Source of the DNA: an uncultured Clostridia bacterium
GTDB taxonomy: Bacteria > Bacillota > Clostridia > Christensenellales > UBA1242
Length of the DNA: 49,379 nt
Direction: 5' to 3'
Assembly (NCBI GenBank): GCA_947624415.1
Contig: CANQKH010000012.1
Coordinates: forward strand, 1-49,379
In this document: piece after piece, positions 9,133 to 17,595 of the stretch
How positions within the stretch are numbered: position 1 is the first letter of the stretch
Layout: the number at the start of each line of letters is the position of its first letter
Notes under the pieces: generated by a model
What the model saw: only the letters and a program-made list of their open reading frames with translations
The model's database searches: none
Told to the model about the DNA's origin: nothing
Translations under genes and position numbers: made by a program

Positions 9133-9908
9133 ATCACAACTTCAAAAAAAAGTTTGGGCAGAACTTTATATCAGACAAAAATTTACTTTCTGCAATTTGC
9201 AACGATGCAGATATTAAGGCGGGGGATTATGTGCTGGAAATAGGTGCAGGTGGCGGAACGTTAACAAAAGAGATTGCAAGTCGTGCCAAAAAAGTTGTAA
9301 GTTATGAAATTGATAAAGATTTAAAACCTTATCTTTTATCACTTGACTTGCCAAACACCGAGTTTGTTTTTGAAGATGTTTTGAGCGACTCTGTCGCAGA
9401 TATTGAAAAAAAAATAGGCGGAAATTATAAACTTGTTGCAAACCTGCCATACTATATAACTTCCCCTATAATTTTTAAATTTCTAAAAGAAGGTAATCTC
9501 TTGACCTCACTTACAATAATGGTTCAAAAAGAAGTTGCACAAAGAATTGTTGCTCAAAAGGATAGCCGTGATTATGGCGTGCTTTCAATAATGACAGCCT
9601 TTTATGGCAATGCAACTATAAAAAGAATTGTTTCAAAAAATATGTTTTATCCTAAACCCGATGTGGATTCGGCACTTGTAACAATAAATATTGACAAAAA
9701 GAAGAATGAAAATATTAATGGTGAAGATTTTTATAATTTTTTATGTAAAGTTTTCGCCATGAGAAGAAAAACATTGAAAAATAATCTTCTTCATGCCTCG
9801 CTGACGGCTGAAAAAATAGATAAACTCGATGAAATTACATTGAAAAAAAGGCCAGAAAATCTTTCTCTTGACCAACTTATCTCTATTTATTTGAATATTT
9901 TTAAATAA
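9126..9908 (+). CDS. rsmA: 16S rRNA dimethyladenosine transferase
   Basis: Also called KsgA, this enzyme dimethylates two adjacent adenosines in the 3' hairpin of 16S rRNA late in small-subunit assembly. The N-terminal KKFGQNFISDKN, the SAM-binding LEIGAGGGTLT and the catalytic NLPYYIT motif are all present, followed by the helical C-terminal domain. The 260 residues are of normal length. It overlaps tatD by seven bases, indicating translational coupling. Confidence 0.96.
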   Translation: MLNHNFKKKFGQNFISDKNLLSAICNDADIKAGDYVLEIGAGGGTLTKEIASRAKKVVSYEIDKDLKPYLLSLDLPNTEFVFEDVLSDSVADIEKKIGGNYKLVANLPYYITSPIIFKFLKEGNLLTSLTIMVQKEVAQRIVAQKDSRDYGVLSIMTAFYGNATIKRIVSKNMFYPKPDVDSALVTINIDKKKNENINGEDFYNFLCKVFAMRRKTLKNNLLHASLTAEKIDKLDEITLKKRPENLSLDQLISIYLNIFK

Positions 9909-9924
9909 AAATATTAAGTTTTTG

Positions 9925-9953
9925 TTGTAATTTGAATTTTTATTTGCTATAAT
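9925..9953 (+). promoter_or_regulatory. Promoter of the VirB6-like gene
   Basis: TTGTAA at 9925-9930 and TATAAT at 9948-9953 are 17 bases apart. Confidence 0.5.
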
Positions 9954-9996
9954 GTAAATGATAAATAATATAAAATTTTAAAAGGAGGGGTGCAAA

Positions 9997-12666
9997 GTGA
10001 ATTATATATCTACGCTGGGCTGGGGTTTTATGGAAATCATTTGGTGTATTGTAGCAATCATCCCAAAGATGATATATTTCTTCTTTGCTTGCTTTGCAAG
10101 TGCTATTGATGCCATGCAGGCATTAATAAGAAAACTTGCCGGTCTTGATGTCTTCTACATAAAAACAGCAGGCGAAAATTCAGCTTGGTCTTTCTCTGGA
10201 CAGGGCACACAATATTCAAATGTTGACCCTTTGACTGAATTTATATATGGAATTTTAGGAATAGGTAAAAACGCAGCTTCATATAAGGCATTAAACACAG
10301 TTTTCTGGTCGCTTAGCATTTTCGCACTTATAGTTTTGGTTGTCTGCACTATGATTGCAATTATAAAATCTCACTACAATGAAGATTATGCAAGCACCAA
10401 CCCATGGAAATATATTTATACAGCCATCAAAGCGATTTTGACATATGCGGCAATGCCAGTAGTTATTGTTATTGGTATGCAACTTGCAACTTTCGTTTTG
10501 AGAACACTTGACCATATTACAGCAGGTTATTCATCTGAAGATACCTTAAAGGGCGTTTACGGACAAAATGTAGTTCCGCTCTTTAAAGATGGAACGGGTG
10601 AATTCGATGGCATATATGGTCATTATGACTTTTTTGGCTTTGGAAGCCCGACGTCGGCAACAACCTTTGGGGGTATGCTGTTTAAGGCGGCGGCATATTC
10701 CAGTAACCGAGCGAGAACGGGCTCAAATACGAAAGCACAATATTTATCATTGAAACATCAAAATATTCAAATATTTGGAAATCAAAGTTGTGCCGCATAT
10801 AGTGCTCTTCAAGCAGGGACATCTAATAGTGAGGGTAGCAACGTGTCTGCACAGGTCGAATATATTGCATATCAAGTTGACTACGCTTTCCAAAACAACT
10901 TGAGATTAAATAACACACTTTCAATTTATGTATTAGATGATATATTTGAAGGAGTTCCGTTTATACATGGCTTTGATGCTCCTACATATCAAGAGGGATT
11001 GAATGGATTTTCAAAATTCAATGTTTCGGCAATTTGGTTCTTCTACGATTTGTGGCAATTTAACTTTATTGTCGCATTTGGTGGAGGTGTAACAATTTTT
11101 AGCCTCGTCCTTTCAATTATATTTGGTATGATGTCAAGACTTATTCAAGGTGCGGCATTATTCCTTATTTACCCAACTATGCTTTCAATTGCACCACTTG
11201 ACCAATTTAAAGCATTCAAGGGTTGGGGACAAAAGTTTATGGCACAAGTTCTTATGGCGGTGGGAAGTATAACCGCTGTCAACGTGCTAATGTTAATAAT
11301 CCCTTATCTTAATAATTTTTCTTTCTTTAATATAGGTTTAATCGATGCAATCATTAACATGGTGCTATTGATAACCGGTATAGTAATGGTTAAAGATTTC
11401 ATTGGAATTGTAAGCGGCTTCATTGGTGCTGCAGATGCCGCAAGTGAAGGTGAAAAAGCCAAAGGGCAGGCATTTAATGCAATTAAATCTGGCTTTGAAA
11501 CAACTGCTAAAATTGGTATGGGCACGGCAAGATTTGCAGTGGGCGGTGTAAGACTTGCAGGTGCTGGAGTAAGAGCTGGTATGAAAGCCGTCAGAAAACG
11601 CAGAGCACGTGAGGAGTTTAGAAAGGAAGCCTCGGCCGCTCAGGGTGAAGCAAATGAAGCACAGGCGACTTTGGATGCTTTAAAGAAAAAAGCTCCACAC
11701 GATCTTGCAATGCTTGATACTAGTGAGCAAGAAAAAACAAAGAACGCAATAATTGAAGCAGCCTCTGCAAAGGGCAAAAAGAAGAGTTTTGAACAACTAG
11801 GAATAGCAGACACGGAAGAAAATAGGGCGGCGTATGAAAGCACATTGAATGCCGTTAAAAATAGAGGCAAAGGAGTTAAGTCGGCTGATGCTGCGGCAGC
11901 AGCGTTTGCTGAAACTGGTGCAGGAAAACAATTGGCAGCGGATAACGAAATGAATGAACGTGCTAAGAAAACAAATGAAGAAGCGCATGCTATACACGAT
12001 GCGGCGATTGCGGCTGCAGAGGCGGATGTTAAGACTAAGAAAGCCAAGGTTGATGGTGTTGTGGCAGAAGCAAAACAGCATAATCATGATCTTAAATTAG
12101 CATCTGATGGCTCACACTTCATGACAAAACGCGAAGAAGCACAGGTTGCAAAAGATTATAAACAAGCTACTAAGGATGCGGCAAAAGAAGAAAAACAAAA
12201 ACTAAAGGCCGAAGGAAAATGGAAAGAGACGAAGAAAGAAAGGAGAGAAGAAGCGAAAAGAGAAAGAATTAAAAACGAGGAATCTGTATTCGGCAAAGGT
12301 ACGGGTCTTGCGGATAAATTCTTTAATGCTAAAGGTGCAGGTTTGCAGATGGCGGACTCACTCCTTAAAACTCTTAAAGCAGTTCCAGACGCTTGTGGAT
12401 TTGATAAGTTCCTTAAAGGCCTTGCCGACATATTTAAAGGCGGATTGACATTAAAGGGTGGGGCATTCGAAAACTTTGGCAAAGGCAAACCTGCTGAAGG
12501 CGACGCTGCACAAAGAGAGGCAAGCAACAAGAGATCTAATGAGGCTTCACAACAAGCAGCATTGCTTAAAGAGATTCGTGATCAACTCAAAAATAACAAT
12601 AAGGCAATTCAAGAAGGCAATCAACAGGCTCGATCATACTACTCATCAGCAAGAAATAGAGACTAA
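9997..12666 (+). CDS. VirB6/TrbL-like polytopic membrane protein with long charged tail
   Basis: The 889-residue protein starts at GTG 9997, eight bases after GGAGG. The first 490 residues hold membrane helices at about 11-31, 106-127 and 146-168, a soluble loop of about 180 residues, and a second helix cluster around 340-475. In that cluster, ALFLIYPTMLSIAPLD followed by FKAFKGWGQKF resembles the conserved core of VirB6/TrbL and mycoplasma ICE channel proteins. Residues from about 530 are Ala/Lys/Glu-rich coiled coil. No VirB4, coupling protein or relaxase is in the window, so a conjugation role is only inferred. A strong terminator follows, and the gene is probably transcribed alone. Confidence 0.6.
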   Translation: MNYISTLGWGFMEIIWCIVAIIPKMIYFFFACFASAIDAMQALIRKLAGLDVFYIKTAGENSAWSFSGQGTQYSNVDPLTEFIYGILGIGKNAASYKALNTVFWSLSIFALIVLVVCTMIAIIKSHYNEDYASTNPWKYIYTAIKAILTYAAMPVVIVIGMQLATFVLRTLDHITAGYSSEDTLKGVYGQNVVPLFKDGTGEFDGIYGHYDFFGFGSPTSATTFGGMLFKAAAYSSNRARTGSNTKAQYLSLKHQNIQIFGNQSCAAYSALQAGTSNSEGSNVSAQVEYIAYQVDYAFQNNLRLNNTLSIYVLDDIFEGVPFIHGFDAPTYQEGLNGFSKFNVSAIWFFYDLWQFNFIVAFGGGVTIFSLVLSIIFGMMSRLIQGAALFLIYPTMLSIAPLDQFKAFKGWGQKFMAQVLMAVGSITAVNVLMLIIPYLNNFSFFNIGLIDAIINMVLLITGIVMVKDFIGIVSGFIGAADAASEGEKAKGQAFNAIKSGFETTAKIGMGTARFAVGGVRLAGAGVRAGMKAVRKRRAREEFRKEASAAQGEANEAQATLDALKKKAPHDLAMLDTSEQEKTKNAIIEAASAKGKKKSFEQLGIADTEENRAAYESTLNAVKNRGKGVKSADAAAAAFAETGAGKQLAADNEMNERAKKTNEEAHAIHDAAIAAAEADVKTKKAKVDGVVAEAKQHNHDLKLASDGSHFMTKREEAQVAKDYKQATKDAAKEEKQKLKAEGKWKETKKERREEAKRERIKNEESVFGKGTGLADKFFNAKGAGLQMADSLLKTLKAVPDACGFDKFLKGLADIFKGGLTLKGGAFENFGKGKPAEGDAAQREASNKRSNEASQQAALLKEIRDQLKNNNKAIQEGNQQARSYYSSARNRD

Positions 12667-12935
12667 TTGTTGTAGTAAAGCGAATTGTATTTTAGAATGG
12701 AGTAAATGTAAATTGCTCTTGCGACAAAAGTCAAAAGAGCATTTGGCAACATTTATAACAAGCAAAAAGATAGGAAGGGGAAACCCTTCCTATTTTTTTG
12801 CATACCTTGCTATTTTGTAATATATAAATAATATATAATAATAAACATCATATTATATAGCACATATTCATAGCCAATACAAATTTTTCTAGTAATATTC
12901 TTGCAAAAAATAAAAGAAAAACTTTTGAAAAAGTG
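12667..12935. other. Intergenic region before tRNA-Val
   Basis: Apart from the terminator at 12771-12799 this stretch is AT-rich low-complexity DNA with many TATAT runs. No gene is supported; a frame starting at 12458 that runs into it is a shadow of the membrane protein gene. Confidence 0.6.
12771..12799 (+). terminator. Terminator of the VirB6-like gene
   Basis: TAGGAAGGG pairs perfectly with CCCTTCCTA around a short loop, followed by seven Ts. Confidence 0.9.
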
Positions 12936-12964
12936 TTGACAAATAAAAATGAATTTGCTATATT
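12936..12964 (+). promoter_or_regulatory. Promoter of tRNA-Val
   Basis: TTGACA at 12936-12941 and TATATT at 12959-12964 are spaced by 17 bases. The tRNA begins 12 bases after the -10. Confidence 0.8.
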
Positions 12965-12976
12965 ATATAGGGTAAT

Positions 12977-13052
12977 GGAAGTTTAGCTCAGCTGGGAGAG
13001 CATCTGCCTTACAAGCAGAGGGTCATAGGTTCGAGCCCTATAACTTCCACCA
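12977..13052 (+). tRNA. tRNA-Val (anticodon TAC)
   Basis: The acceptor stem GGAAGTT/AACTTCC, D-arm, anticodon stem TCTGC/GCAGA and T-arm with GGTTCGAGCCC all pair. The seven-base loop CTTACAA gives anticodon TAC (Val). The terminal CCA is encoded at 13050-13052. A promoter lies just upstream and a small terminator just downstream. Confidence 0.97.
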
Positions 13053-13053
13053 A

Positions 13054-13382
13054 AAAAAGACGGAAGTCTTTTTTTTATTGCGATAGCAAAGGAGCGGAGC
13101 GAACGGTGGAAGGTAAAAGGTTCTTGAAGAGGTTCTTATAACTTCCGTTGAATAAAAGACGGAAGTCTTTTTTTTATTGCGATAGCAAAGGAGCGGAGCG
13201 AACGGTGGAAGGTAAAAGGTTCTCGAAGAGGTTCTTATAACTTCCGTTTAAAAAAATAAAAGTAAGAATGAAGACTAGAGAGGAAGATAAAAGGTTCTTG
13301 AAAAGGTTCTTATAACTTCCGTTGAATAAAAGACGAAGGTCTTTTTTTTATTGCGATAGCGAAGGAGCGGAGCAATTTAAAA
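13054..13382 (+). repeat. 99-base repeats resembling the tRNA-Val 3' end plus terminator
   Basis: Two near-identical units begin at 13059 and 13158, exactly 99 bases apart; a third, degenerate copy covers about 13283-13380. Each unit carries a small hairpin (AAGAC-GGAA-GTCTT plus T-run), a TTGCGATAGCAA hairpin, a purine-rich GGAGCGGAGCG stretch, and a segment AGGTTCTTATAACTTCC that echoes the T-arm and acceptor 3' strand of the adjacent tRNA-Val. They look like tandem duplications of the tRNA tail and its terminator that have drifted. Confidence 0.8.
13057..13077 (+). terminator. Terminator of tRNA-Val
   Basis: AAGAC pairs with GTCTT around GGAA and is followed by eight Ts; the same element recurs in the downstream repeats at about 13156 and 13330. 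Confidence 0.7.
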
Positions 13383-13521
13383 AGCGGTATTGACATAAGA
13401 AGATGTTTTTATATTTTTTGTCTCGTGGTTTGATTTTTATTGGGTCAAGATAATATTGTTAAGGTTTGAATTATAAATTTATGAGTGGAAAATTTGCAAC
13501 TGAAAATCAAAAAAAAAGATA
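13383..13521. other. Spacer before the acidic-protein promoter
   Basis: AT-rich DNA after the tRNA-tail repeats. Nothing recognisable is seen; no open frame or stem with a T-run. Confidence 0.5.
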
Positions 13522-13550
13522 TTGACAAACAAGGCTTATTGTAGTAAAAT
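13522..13550 (+). promoter_or_regulatory. Promoter of the acidic protein gene
   Basis: TTGACA at 13522-13527 and TAAAAT at 13545-13550 with a 17-base spacer. Confidence 0.7.
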
Positions 13551-13578
13551 ATAATTAAGTTAAAAAGGAGAAATTTTT

Positions 13579-14220
13579 ATGAAAGCAAGTGAATTTTTAA
13601 ATAAAACAAAGGAAGAAATTCAAACTCAACTTGAAATTTTATTACAGAATGAAAAGATGCAGGAGGATGAAGATTTAGCACCTCAAATTTTCGTGGCAAG
13701 AACACTCCTTACAAATGATATTGTTTTTAAGCAATCGGCATCGACAAAGGAAGGAAGATTACAACTTTTGACATTGGCAGAATATTTAAAGGGCATTAAT
13801 GGTGTTTTAAAAATGGCTGAAGAGAAAAATCTTTCTGACGAGGAAATCAACCAAGCAATAATGAACAAATTGCCAAATGCAACACTCAAGGCTCAGGCAA
13901 GAGCGATTGAATATGATGATGTTGAGGAAGACGTTGTTGGAGCAACCATTTTTGAGGTAAAAGATTTCTGTATGGAGACAATTTTAGCAATGTTAAAAAT
14001 GGATGAAGAATTTGATGAAGAAGACACTCAACTTGTAACATCGGCTTTTGACAAATTATTTAATGAGGCACTTGTCGAATTGGGATACGAGAATAAGACT
14101 TCTTTCTCTGATGAAGAGATGAACGAAGTATTTGCACATATCAGTGCAACATTGCAAGATGAAGATTTTGATTTTGAAGAATATGTAAATGATGATGAAG
14201 ATGGAAATGAATTGAATTAA
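13579..14220 (+). CDS. Acidic helical protein, unknown
   Basis: The 213-residue protein is strongly acidic, ending in a run rich in Asp and Glu (EYVNDDEDGNEL), and is predicted all-helical and cytoplasmic, with no signal or membrane helix. AAAGGAG lies before the ATG. It has its own consensus promoter and terminator, so it is monocistronic. It was not recognised as a family member; a chaperone-like or regulatory binding role could fit its charge, but nothing in the sequence shows it. Confidence 0.75.
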   Translation: MKASEFLNKTKEEIQTQLEILLQNEKMQEDEDLAPQIFVARTLLTNDIVFKQSASTKEGRLQLLTLAEYLKGINGVLKMAEEKNLSDEEINQAIMNKLPNATLKAQARAIEYDDVEEDVVGATIFEVKDFCMETILAMLKMDEEFDEEDTQLVTSAFDKLFNEALVELGYENKTSFSDEEMNEVFAHISATLQDEDFDFEEYVNDDEDGNELN

Positions 14221-14248
14221 GGCGAAAAAAATAATCGCCTTTTTTTTA
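14221..14248 (+). terminator. Terminator of the acidic protein gene
   Basis: GGCGA (14221-14225) pairs with TCGCC (14235-14239), followed by eight Ts. Confidence 0.85.
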
Positions 14249-14290
14249 AGAACACAAGTATCTAAAATACAGCGAGTTTTCATAACAAAT

Positions 14291-14592
14291 ATAATTCGAC
14301 AGTGATGAAAACTAAGTTTTCTAAGAGAGGGTGGAATTTATATAATATTAAATACAATTTAATTCGATAGTGATAAAAACTAAGTTTTTTTGAGAAGATG
14401 TGATGTAAAAAATTTTCAAATGTAATATAATTCGACAATGATAAAAACTAAGTCTTCTAAGAGAAAGTGGAATTTATATAATATTAAATACAATTTAATT
14501 CGATAGTGATAAAAACTAAGTTTTTTTGAGAAGATGTGATGTAAAAAATTTTCAAATGTAATAAAATTCGATAGTGATAAAAACTAAGTTTT
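14291..14592. repeat. 68-base-period tandem array (A-B-A-B-A dimer repeat)
   Basis: A 30-base core (consensus TTAATTCGATAGTGAT then AAAACTAAGTTTT) begins at 14291, 14359, 14427, 14495 and 14563, so the spacing is exactly 68 bases four times. The 38-base segments between cores alternate: segments 1 and 3 match each other almost completely, and segments 2 and 4 match each other. The array is therefore a duplicated 136-base unit plus one extra core. Each core contains an AAAACT/AGTTTT inverted repeat. The geometry resembles a CRISPR, but repeated and mutated spacers and the lack of cas genes argue against it. Confidence 0.85.
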
Positions 14593-14625
14593 TAAAAAAA
14601 GCCATTACAACAATAGTAGTGGCTT
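14592..14625 (-). terminator. Terminator of tRNA-Met
   Basis: On the minus strand a 10-bp stem (one G-T pair) between 14616-14625 and 14599-14608 is followed by seven Ts. Confidence 0.85.
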
Positions 14626-14626
14626 A

Positions 14627-14703
14627 TGGTAGCAGCAACTGGGATCGAACCAGTGACCTCACGAGTATGAATCGTGCGCTCTAGCCACCTGAGCTATGCT
14701 GCC
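14627..14703 (-). tRNA. tRNA-Met, elongator type (anticodon CAT)
   Basis: Read on the minus strand, the acceptor GGCAGCA pairs with TGCTGCT, with a G-T pair at 1-72 as in elongator Met tRNAs of Bacillus. The anticodon stem CACGA/TCGTG encloses TTCATAC, giving CAT. The T-arm GGTTCGATCCC is normal and CCA is encoded at 14627-14629. It lacks the C1-A72 mismatch of initiator tRNA. The lysidine-type tRNA-Ile is less likely from the acceptor sequence. Confidence 0.93.
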
Positions 14704-14718
14704 ATAAATTACTTTTAA

Positions 14719-14747
14719 ATTATACATTACAAAGATTGTTTTGTCAA
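14719..14747 (-). promoter_or_regulatory. Promoter of tRNA-Met
   Basis: On the minus strand TTGACA (14742-14747) and TATAAT (14719-14724) are both perfect consensus with a 17-base spacer. Confidence 0.9.
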
Positions 14748-14826
14748 GTAAAAAATTTGTGAAATAAAAATTTTTTAATAATTGTAAAAAATGACAAATT
14801 TAAATTTTATTCATAGTCAAATTTTT

Positions 14827-14855
14827 TTGACTTTTGTCTTGTTTTTAATTATAAT
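14827..14855 (+). promoter_or_regulatory. Promoter of the yqeY operon
   Basis: TTGACT at 14827-14832 and TATAAT at 14850-14855, 17 bases apart. Confidence 0.75.
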
Positions 14856-14873
14856 ATTCAAAGAGGTGAAAAA

Positions 14874-15296
14874 ATGATTTACGATGAAATTAAAAAAGCA
14901 AACGTTCAAGCGATGAAAGATAAAGACAGTGTTGCAAGAAGCATATACTCTGTTCTTTTAAACAAAATCAAACTTGAAGAGATAAGAAAAAGAGAAAATG
15001 GCAGTTCAATTGAGGATGCTGACGTTGTTGCAATTTTGCAAAAAACAATCAAGGAGTTGAATGACGAGAAGGAAAATTACGTAAAAGTTGGCAATCAGGA
15101 TGAGGTTGAAAATATTTTAAGACACATTGAAATTGCTTCAAAATATTTGCCTCAAATGATGAGCGAAGAGGAGATTAAAAAAGTTATCTTATCACTTGAT
15201 GACAAAAGCGTGCCAAGTGTAATGAAACATTTTAAAGCCAATTACAATGGCAAATGTGATATGAGAAAGGTTCAAGAGGTTTTAAAGGGGTTATAA
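14874..15296 (+). CDS. yqeY: GatB/YqeY domain protein
   Basis: The 140-residue protein matches the stand-alone YqeY family, which is homologous to the tRNA-binding tail of the amidotransferase subunit GatB. Typical segments are KDSVARSIYSVLLNKIK near residue 17 and SKYLPQMMSEEEI near 100. The exact role of the free-standing form is unsettled. AGAGGTG precedes the ATG. The stop overlaps the next start by one base, so it is coupled to the phosphoesterase gene. Confidence 0.92.
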   Translation: MIYDEIKKANVQAMKDKDSVARSIYSVLLNKIKLEEIRKRENGSSIEDADVVAILQKTIKELNDEKENYVKVGNQDEVENILRHIEIASKYLPQMMSEEEIKKVILSLDDKSVPSVMKHFKANYNGKCDMRKVQEVLKGL

Positions 15297-16000
15297 TGAA
15301 GATTTTTGCTATAAGCGACCTTCATCTTTCTATAAACAATTCAAAGCCAATGAATATTTTTGGCCCCGTTTGGGAGGGTTATCTTGACAAAATTTTCTCT
15401 CAATGGCGAGAAATGGTTGGACAAGATGACATTGTTTTGCTTGCCGGCGATTTGTCATGGGCAATGCGTCTTGAAGAGGTTGTGGCAGACCTAGACCTTC
15501 TCAAGGACTTACCAGGGCAAAAGGTTATAATTAGGGGTAATCATGATTATTGGTGGCAATCTATATCAGCATTAAGGGCGATTTTGCCACCCAATTTCCA
15601 TGCAATTCAAGTTGACTCTGTCAGGTTTGACAAGGTTGTAATTGCAGGGACACGCGGTTGGAAAGGAGTTGAGAGAGGGTTTGTGTTTACGCCCGAAGAC
15701 CAAAAAATTTTCAACCGAGAAATTTTAAGGCTTGACATGACATTATCCAGTGCCTCAAAAAAAAGACAGGAAGGGGATAAATTAATTTGCATGATGCATT
15801 ATCCGCCTGTGGGCCTCAATAAAGACGACAGCCCATTTAGCCAATTGATAGAAAAGTATAAGGTTGATGCCGTAGTTTATGGTCATCTTCATGGTTACAA
15901 AAATGTGCCTACTTTTTTTGTTAAAAATGATATTCCTTATTATTTGACATCTTGTGATATGGTTGACAATAATATTATACAAATCATGGAGATTAAATAG
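15296..16000 (+). CDS. Calcineurin-like metallophosphoesterase
   Basis: All metal-site motifs of the family are present in order: SDLHLS (residue 7 on), AGDLSW, RGNHDYWW, MMHYPP and YGHLHGY. The 234-residue protein is cytoplasmic with no signal peptide. It resembles the COG1768-type single-domain phosphohydrolases of Firmicutes. The substrate is unknown. It overlaps yqeY by one base. Confidence 0.88.
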   Translation: MKIFAISDLHLSINNSKPMNIFGPVWEGYLDKIFSQWREMVGQDDIVLLAGDLSWAMRLEEVVADLDLLKDLPGQKVIIRGNHDYWWQSISALRAILPPNFHAIQVDSVRFDKVVIAGTRGWKGVERGFVFTPEDQKIFNREILRLDMTLSSASKKRQEGDKLICMMHYPPVGLNKDDSPFSQLIEKYKVDAVVYGHLHGYKNVPTFFVKNDIPYYLTSCDMVDNNIIQIMEIK

Positions 16001-16008
16001 CAAAATAA

Positions 16009-16037
16009 TTGACAAAAATATAAAAGTATAGTAAAAT
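16009..16037 (+). promoter_or_regulatory. Promoter of the lipoprotein gene
   Basis: TTGACA at 16009-16014 and TAAAAT at 16032-16037 with a 17-base spacer, directly after the phosphoesterase stop codon. Confidence 0.75.
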
Positions 16038-16059
16038 CTCTTTATTAAAAGGTAAAAAA

Positions 16060-17538
16060 ATGAAAAAACGTATATTAAAAATATTTGCTATGATTTTTTG
16101 TATGGCACTCGTCCTAACAGGCTGTGCTACTGTTTCTCGTCCAACAAATGGCGATGGAAGTAAAATTGTTTATGAGGATATTCATTACAATCAAGGTCAA
16201 GTTTTGACTATTGGTGATTATCTTTATTTTGGAAATGGTTATAATGCTTCCGATGGTGATTCATATGACTATAAGGCTTCGGCAAAATATACATCACTCT
16301 CTCGAATGAAACTAGGAGAAAAATTATCTTTTGAAGAAGATGTTGAAAGCGACGATTGGAGCATGACAACGCCAAAAGGAATTGAAAGTGTCAACAGTAA
16401 AATGGTGTTTGGCTCTCAACTTCAAAATATGTTTGCTCTTGGTGAATATATTTACTTTACATCTCCAAACCAACACAAAACAAAGGATATGGAAAGCGAC
16501 TACAAGAAAGTTTCACTTTACAGAATGAAGTTTGACGGAAGCGGAGTTAAAGAACTTGTAAAAAATACAGCATTTGCAATAGGCACAACTGGAAAATTGT
16601 CAGTTCAAAAAGGTAATGATGGCAATTATTACTATATAATTGTAGAAGAGGGAGAAAACAGCACATTCACTATTAAATCTCTCAAAATAGGCAAAAAAAT
16701 TGGCAAAATCAACGTTCTTGCCGAAAATGCCACCTCTTATGCTATAGCAGATGAAAATTCAACCCAAAAGAATGTTATATTCACTGTTAACGACGAAGAC
16801 AGACCAATGTCCGCTCAAATAATCAAATCAGTAAACTTTGAGGGCGGTGATGCCGTTGAACTCGATAAAGGTCTTGCACTTTCTACAACAAAATTAATGG
16901 GGAGAGTGGGAGATGTTATATTCTATTATTACAAACACCTTCAAACCTCAAAAGATGGAATTTATTACAAACATTTGGAAGAAAGCGATTATCCATTATT
17001 TGACGAAGACGGCTCTCTATTGACAGATAGAGACTCAGCATTCAAAGATGAACATTTCTCGCCTGCAGAAAGCCAATTCTTCTACAGTGCAACAACAATT
17101 TCCAATATTGCTAAAACTGCTGACGGATACACTTTTAAAACTGATGGCGGTGCTTTAATGTATTGCGAAATTGGAAAGGATGCCGAAATAGTTTTCTCTG
17201 ACGCAGACTTTTCAGATATATTGTTTGTAGAAAACGATTACGTTTATGTTTCTGGGCCAGCCGCTATTAAACGTGCCAGCGTTCTCTTCCCAGACAGCAA
17301 GGAAGACATTGTTACTGTAAGCGATATGGTTAGTGGCAAGTGCGGTTATGACGGAGAATATATCTATTTCTACTGCAAGATAAATAAAACAGAAAGCGAG
17401 GATACAACCACTTCCACAGAAACAGCAGAGGAGGAAGTTGTTGACAACTACTATATGCATAGAGTTGATAAAAATGGAAATCTTCAATTAATAGGAAAAA
17501 CTATAACTCAAAAGGTTGACAAGTCAAGCGAAGAATAA
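16060..17538 (+). CDS. Lipoprotein, possibly DUF5050-like beta-propeller
   Basis: The 492-residue protein has a lipoprotein signal with lipobox ALVLTGC (Cys22). The mature part carries repeated blocks of the form YIYF/YLYFGN...LYRMKFDGS...L, which is characteristic of extracellular beta-propellers of the DUF5050 kind. A low-complexity Thr/Glu stretch is near the C-terminus. It has its own promoter and terminator. The function is unknown; such proteins are often surface sensors or binding modules. Confidence 0.7.
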   Translation: MKKRILKIFAMIFCMALVLTGCATVSRPTNGDGSKIVYEDIHYNQGQVLTIGDYLYFGNGYNASDGDSYDYKASAKYTSLSRMKLGEKLSFEEDVESDDWSMTTPKGIESVNSKMVFGSQLQNMFALGEYIYFTSPNQHKTKDMESDYKKVSLYRMKFDGSGVKELVKNTAFAIGTTGKLSVQKGNDGNYYYIIVEEGENSTFTIKSLKIGKKIGKINVLAENATSYAIADENSTQKNVIFTVNDEDRPMSAQIIKSVNFEGGDAVELDKGLALSTTKLMGRVGDVIFYYYKHLQTSKDGIYYKHLEESDYPLFDEDGSLLTDRDSAFKDEHFSPAESQFFYSATTISNIAKTADGYTFKTDGGALMYCEIGKDAEIVFSDADFSDILFVENDYVYVSGPAAIKRASVLFPDSKEDIVTVSDMVSGKCGYDGEYIYFYCKINKTESEDTTTSTETAEEEVVDNYYMHRVDKNGNLQLIGKTITQKVDKSSEE

Positions 17539-17558
17539 TTGTGAGGAAATAATTTAGT

Positions 17559-17595
17559 AAAAAGATGCAAGTTAATACTGCATCTTTTTGTTTGT
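17559..17595 (+). terminator. Terminator of the lipoprotein gene
   Basis: AAAAAGATGCA (17559-17569) pairs perfectly with TGCATCTTTTT (17579-17589). Confidence 0.9.

Noticed and set aside
11640-12530. Several long antisense frames opposite the tail of the VirB6-like protein
   Set aside because: They come from the Ala/Lys/Glu codon bias of the coiled coil on the other strand; their translations are low-complexity Ala/Ser runs with no start signals.
12458-12820. 120-residue frame overlapping the end of the VirB6-like gene
   Set aside because: It is a shadow in another frame of a clear coding region and runs through the terminator at 12771-12799.
14291-14592. CRISPR array (30-base repeats, 38-base spacers)
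   Set aside because: The spacers are not unique: 1 matches 3 and 2 matches 4 with point differences, and there are no cas genes in the window. A duplicated 136-base unit explains it better.
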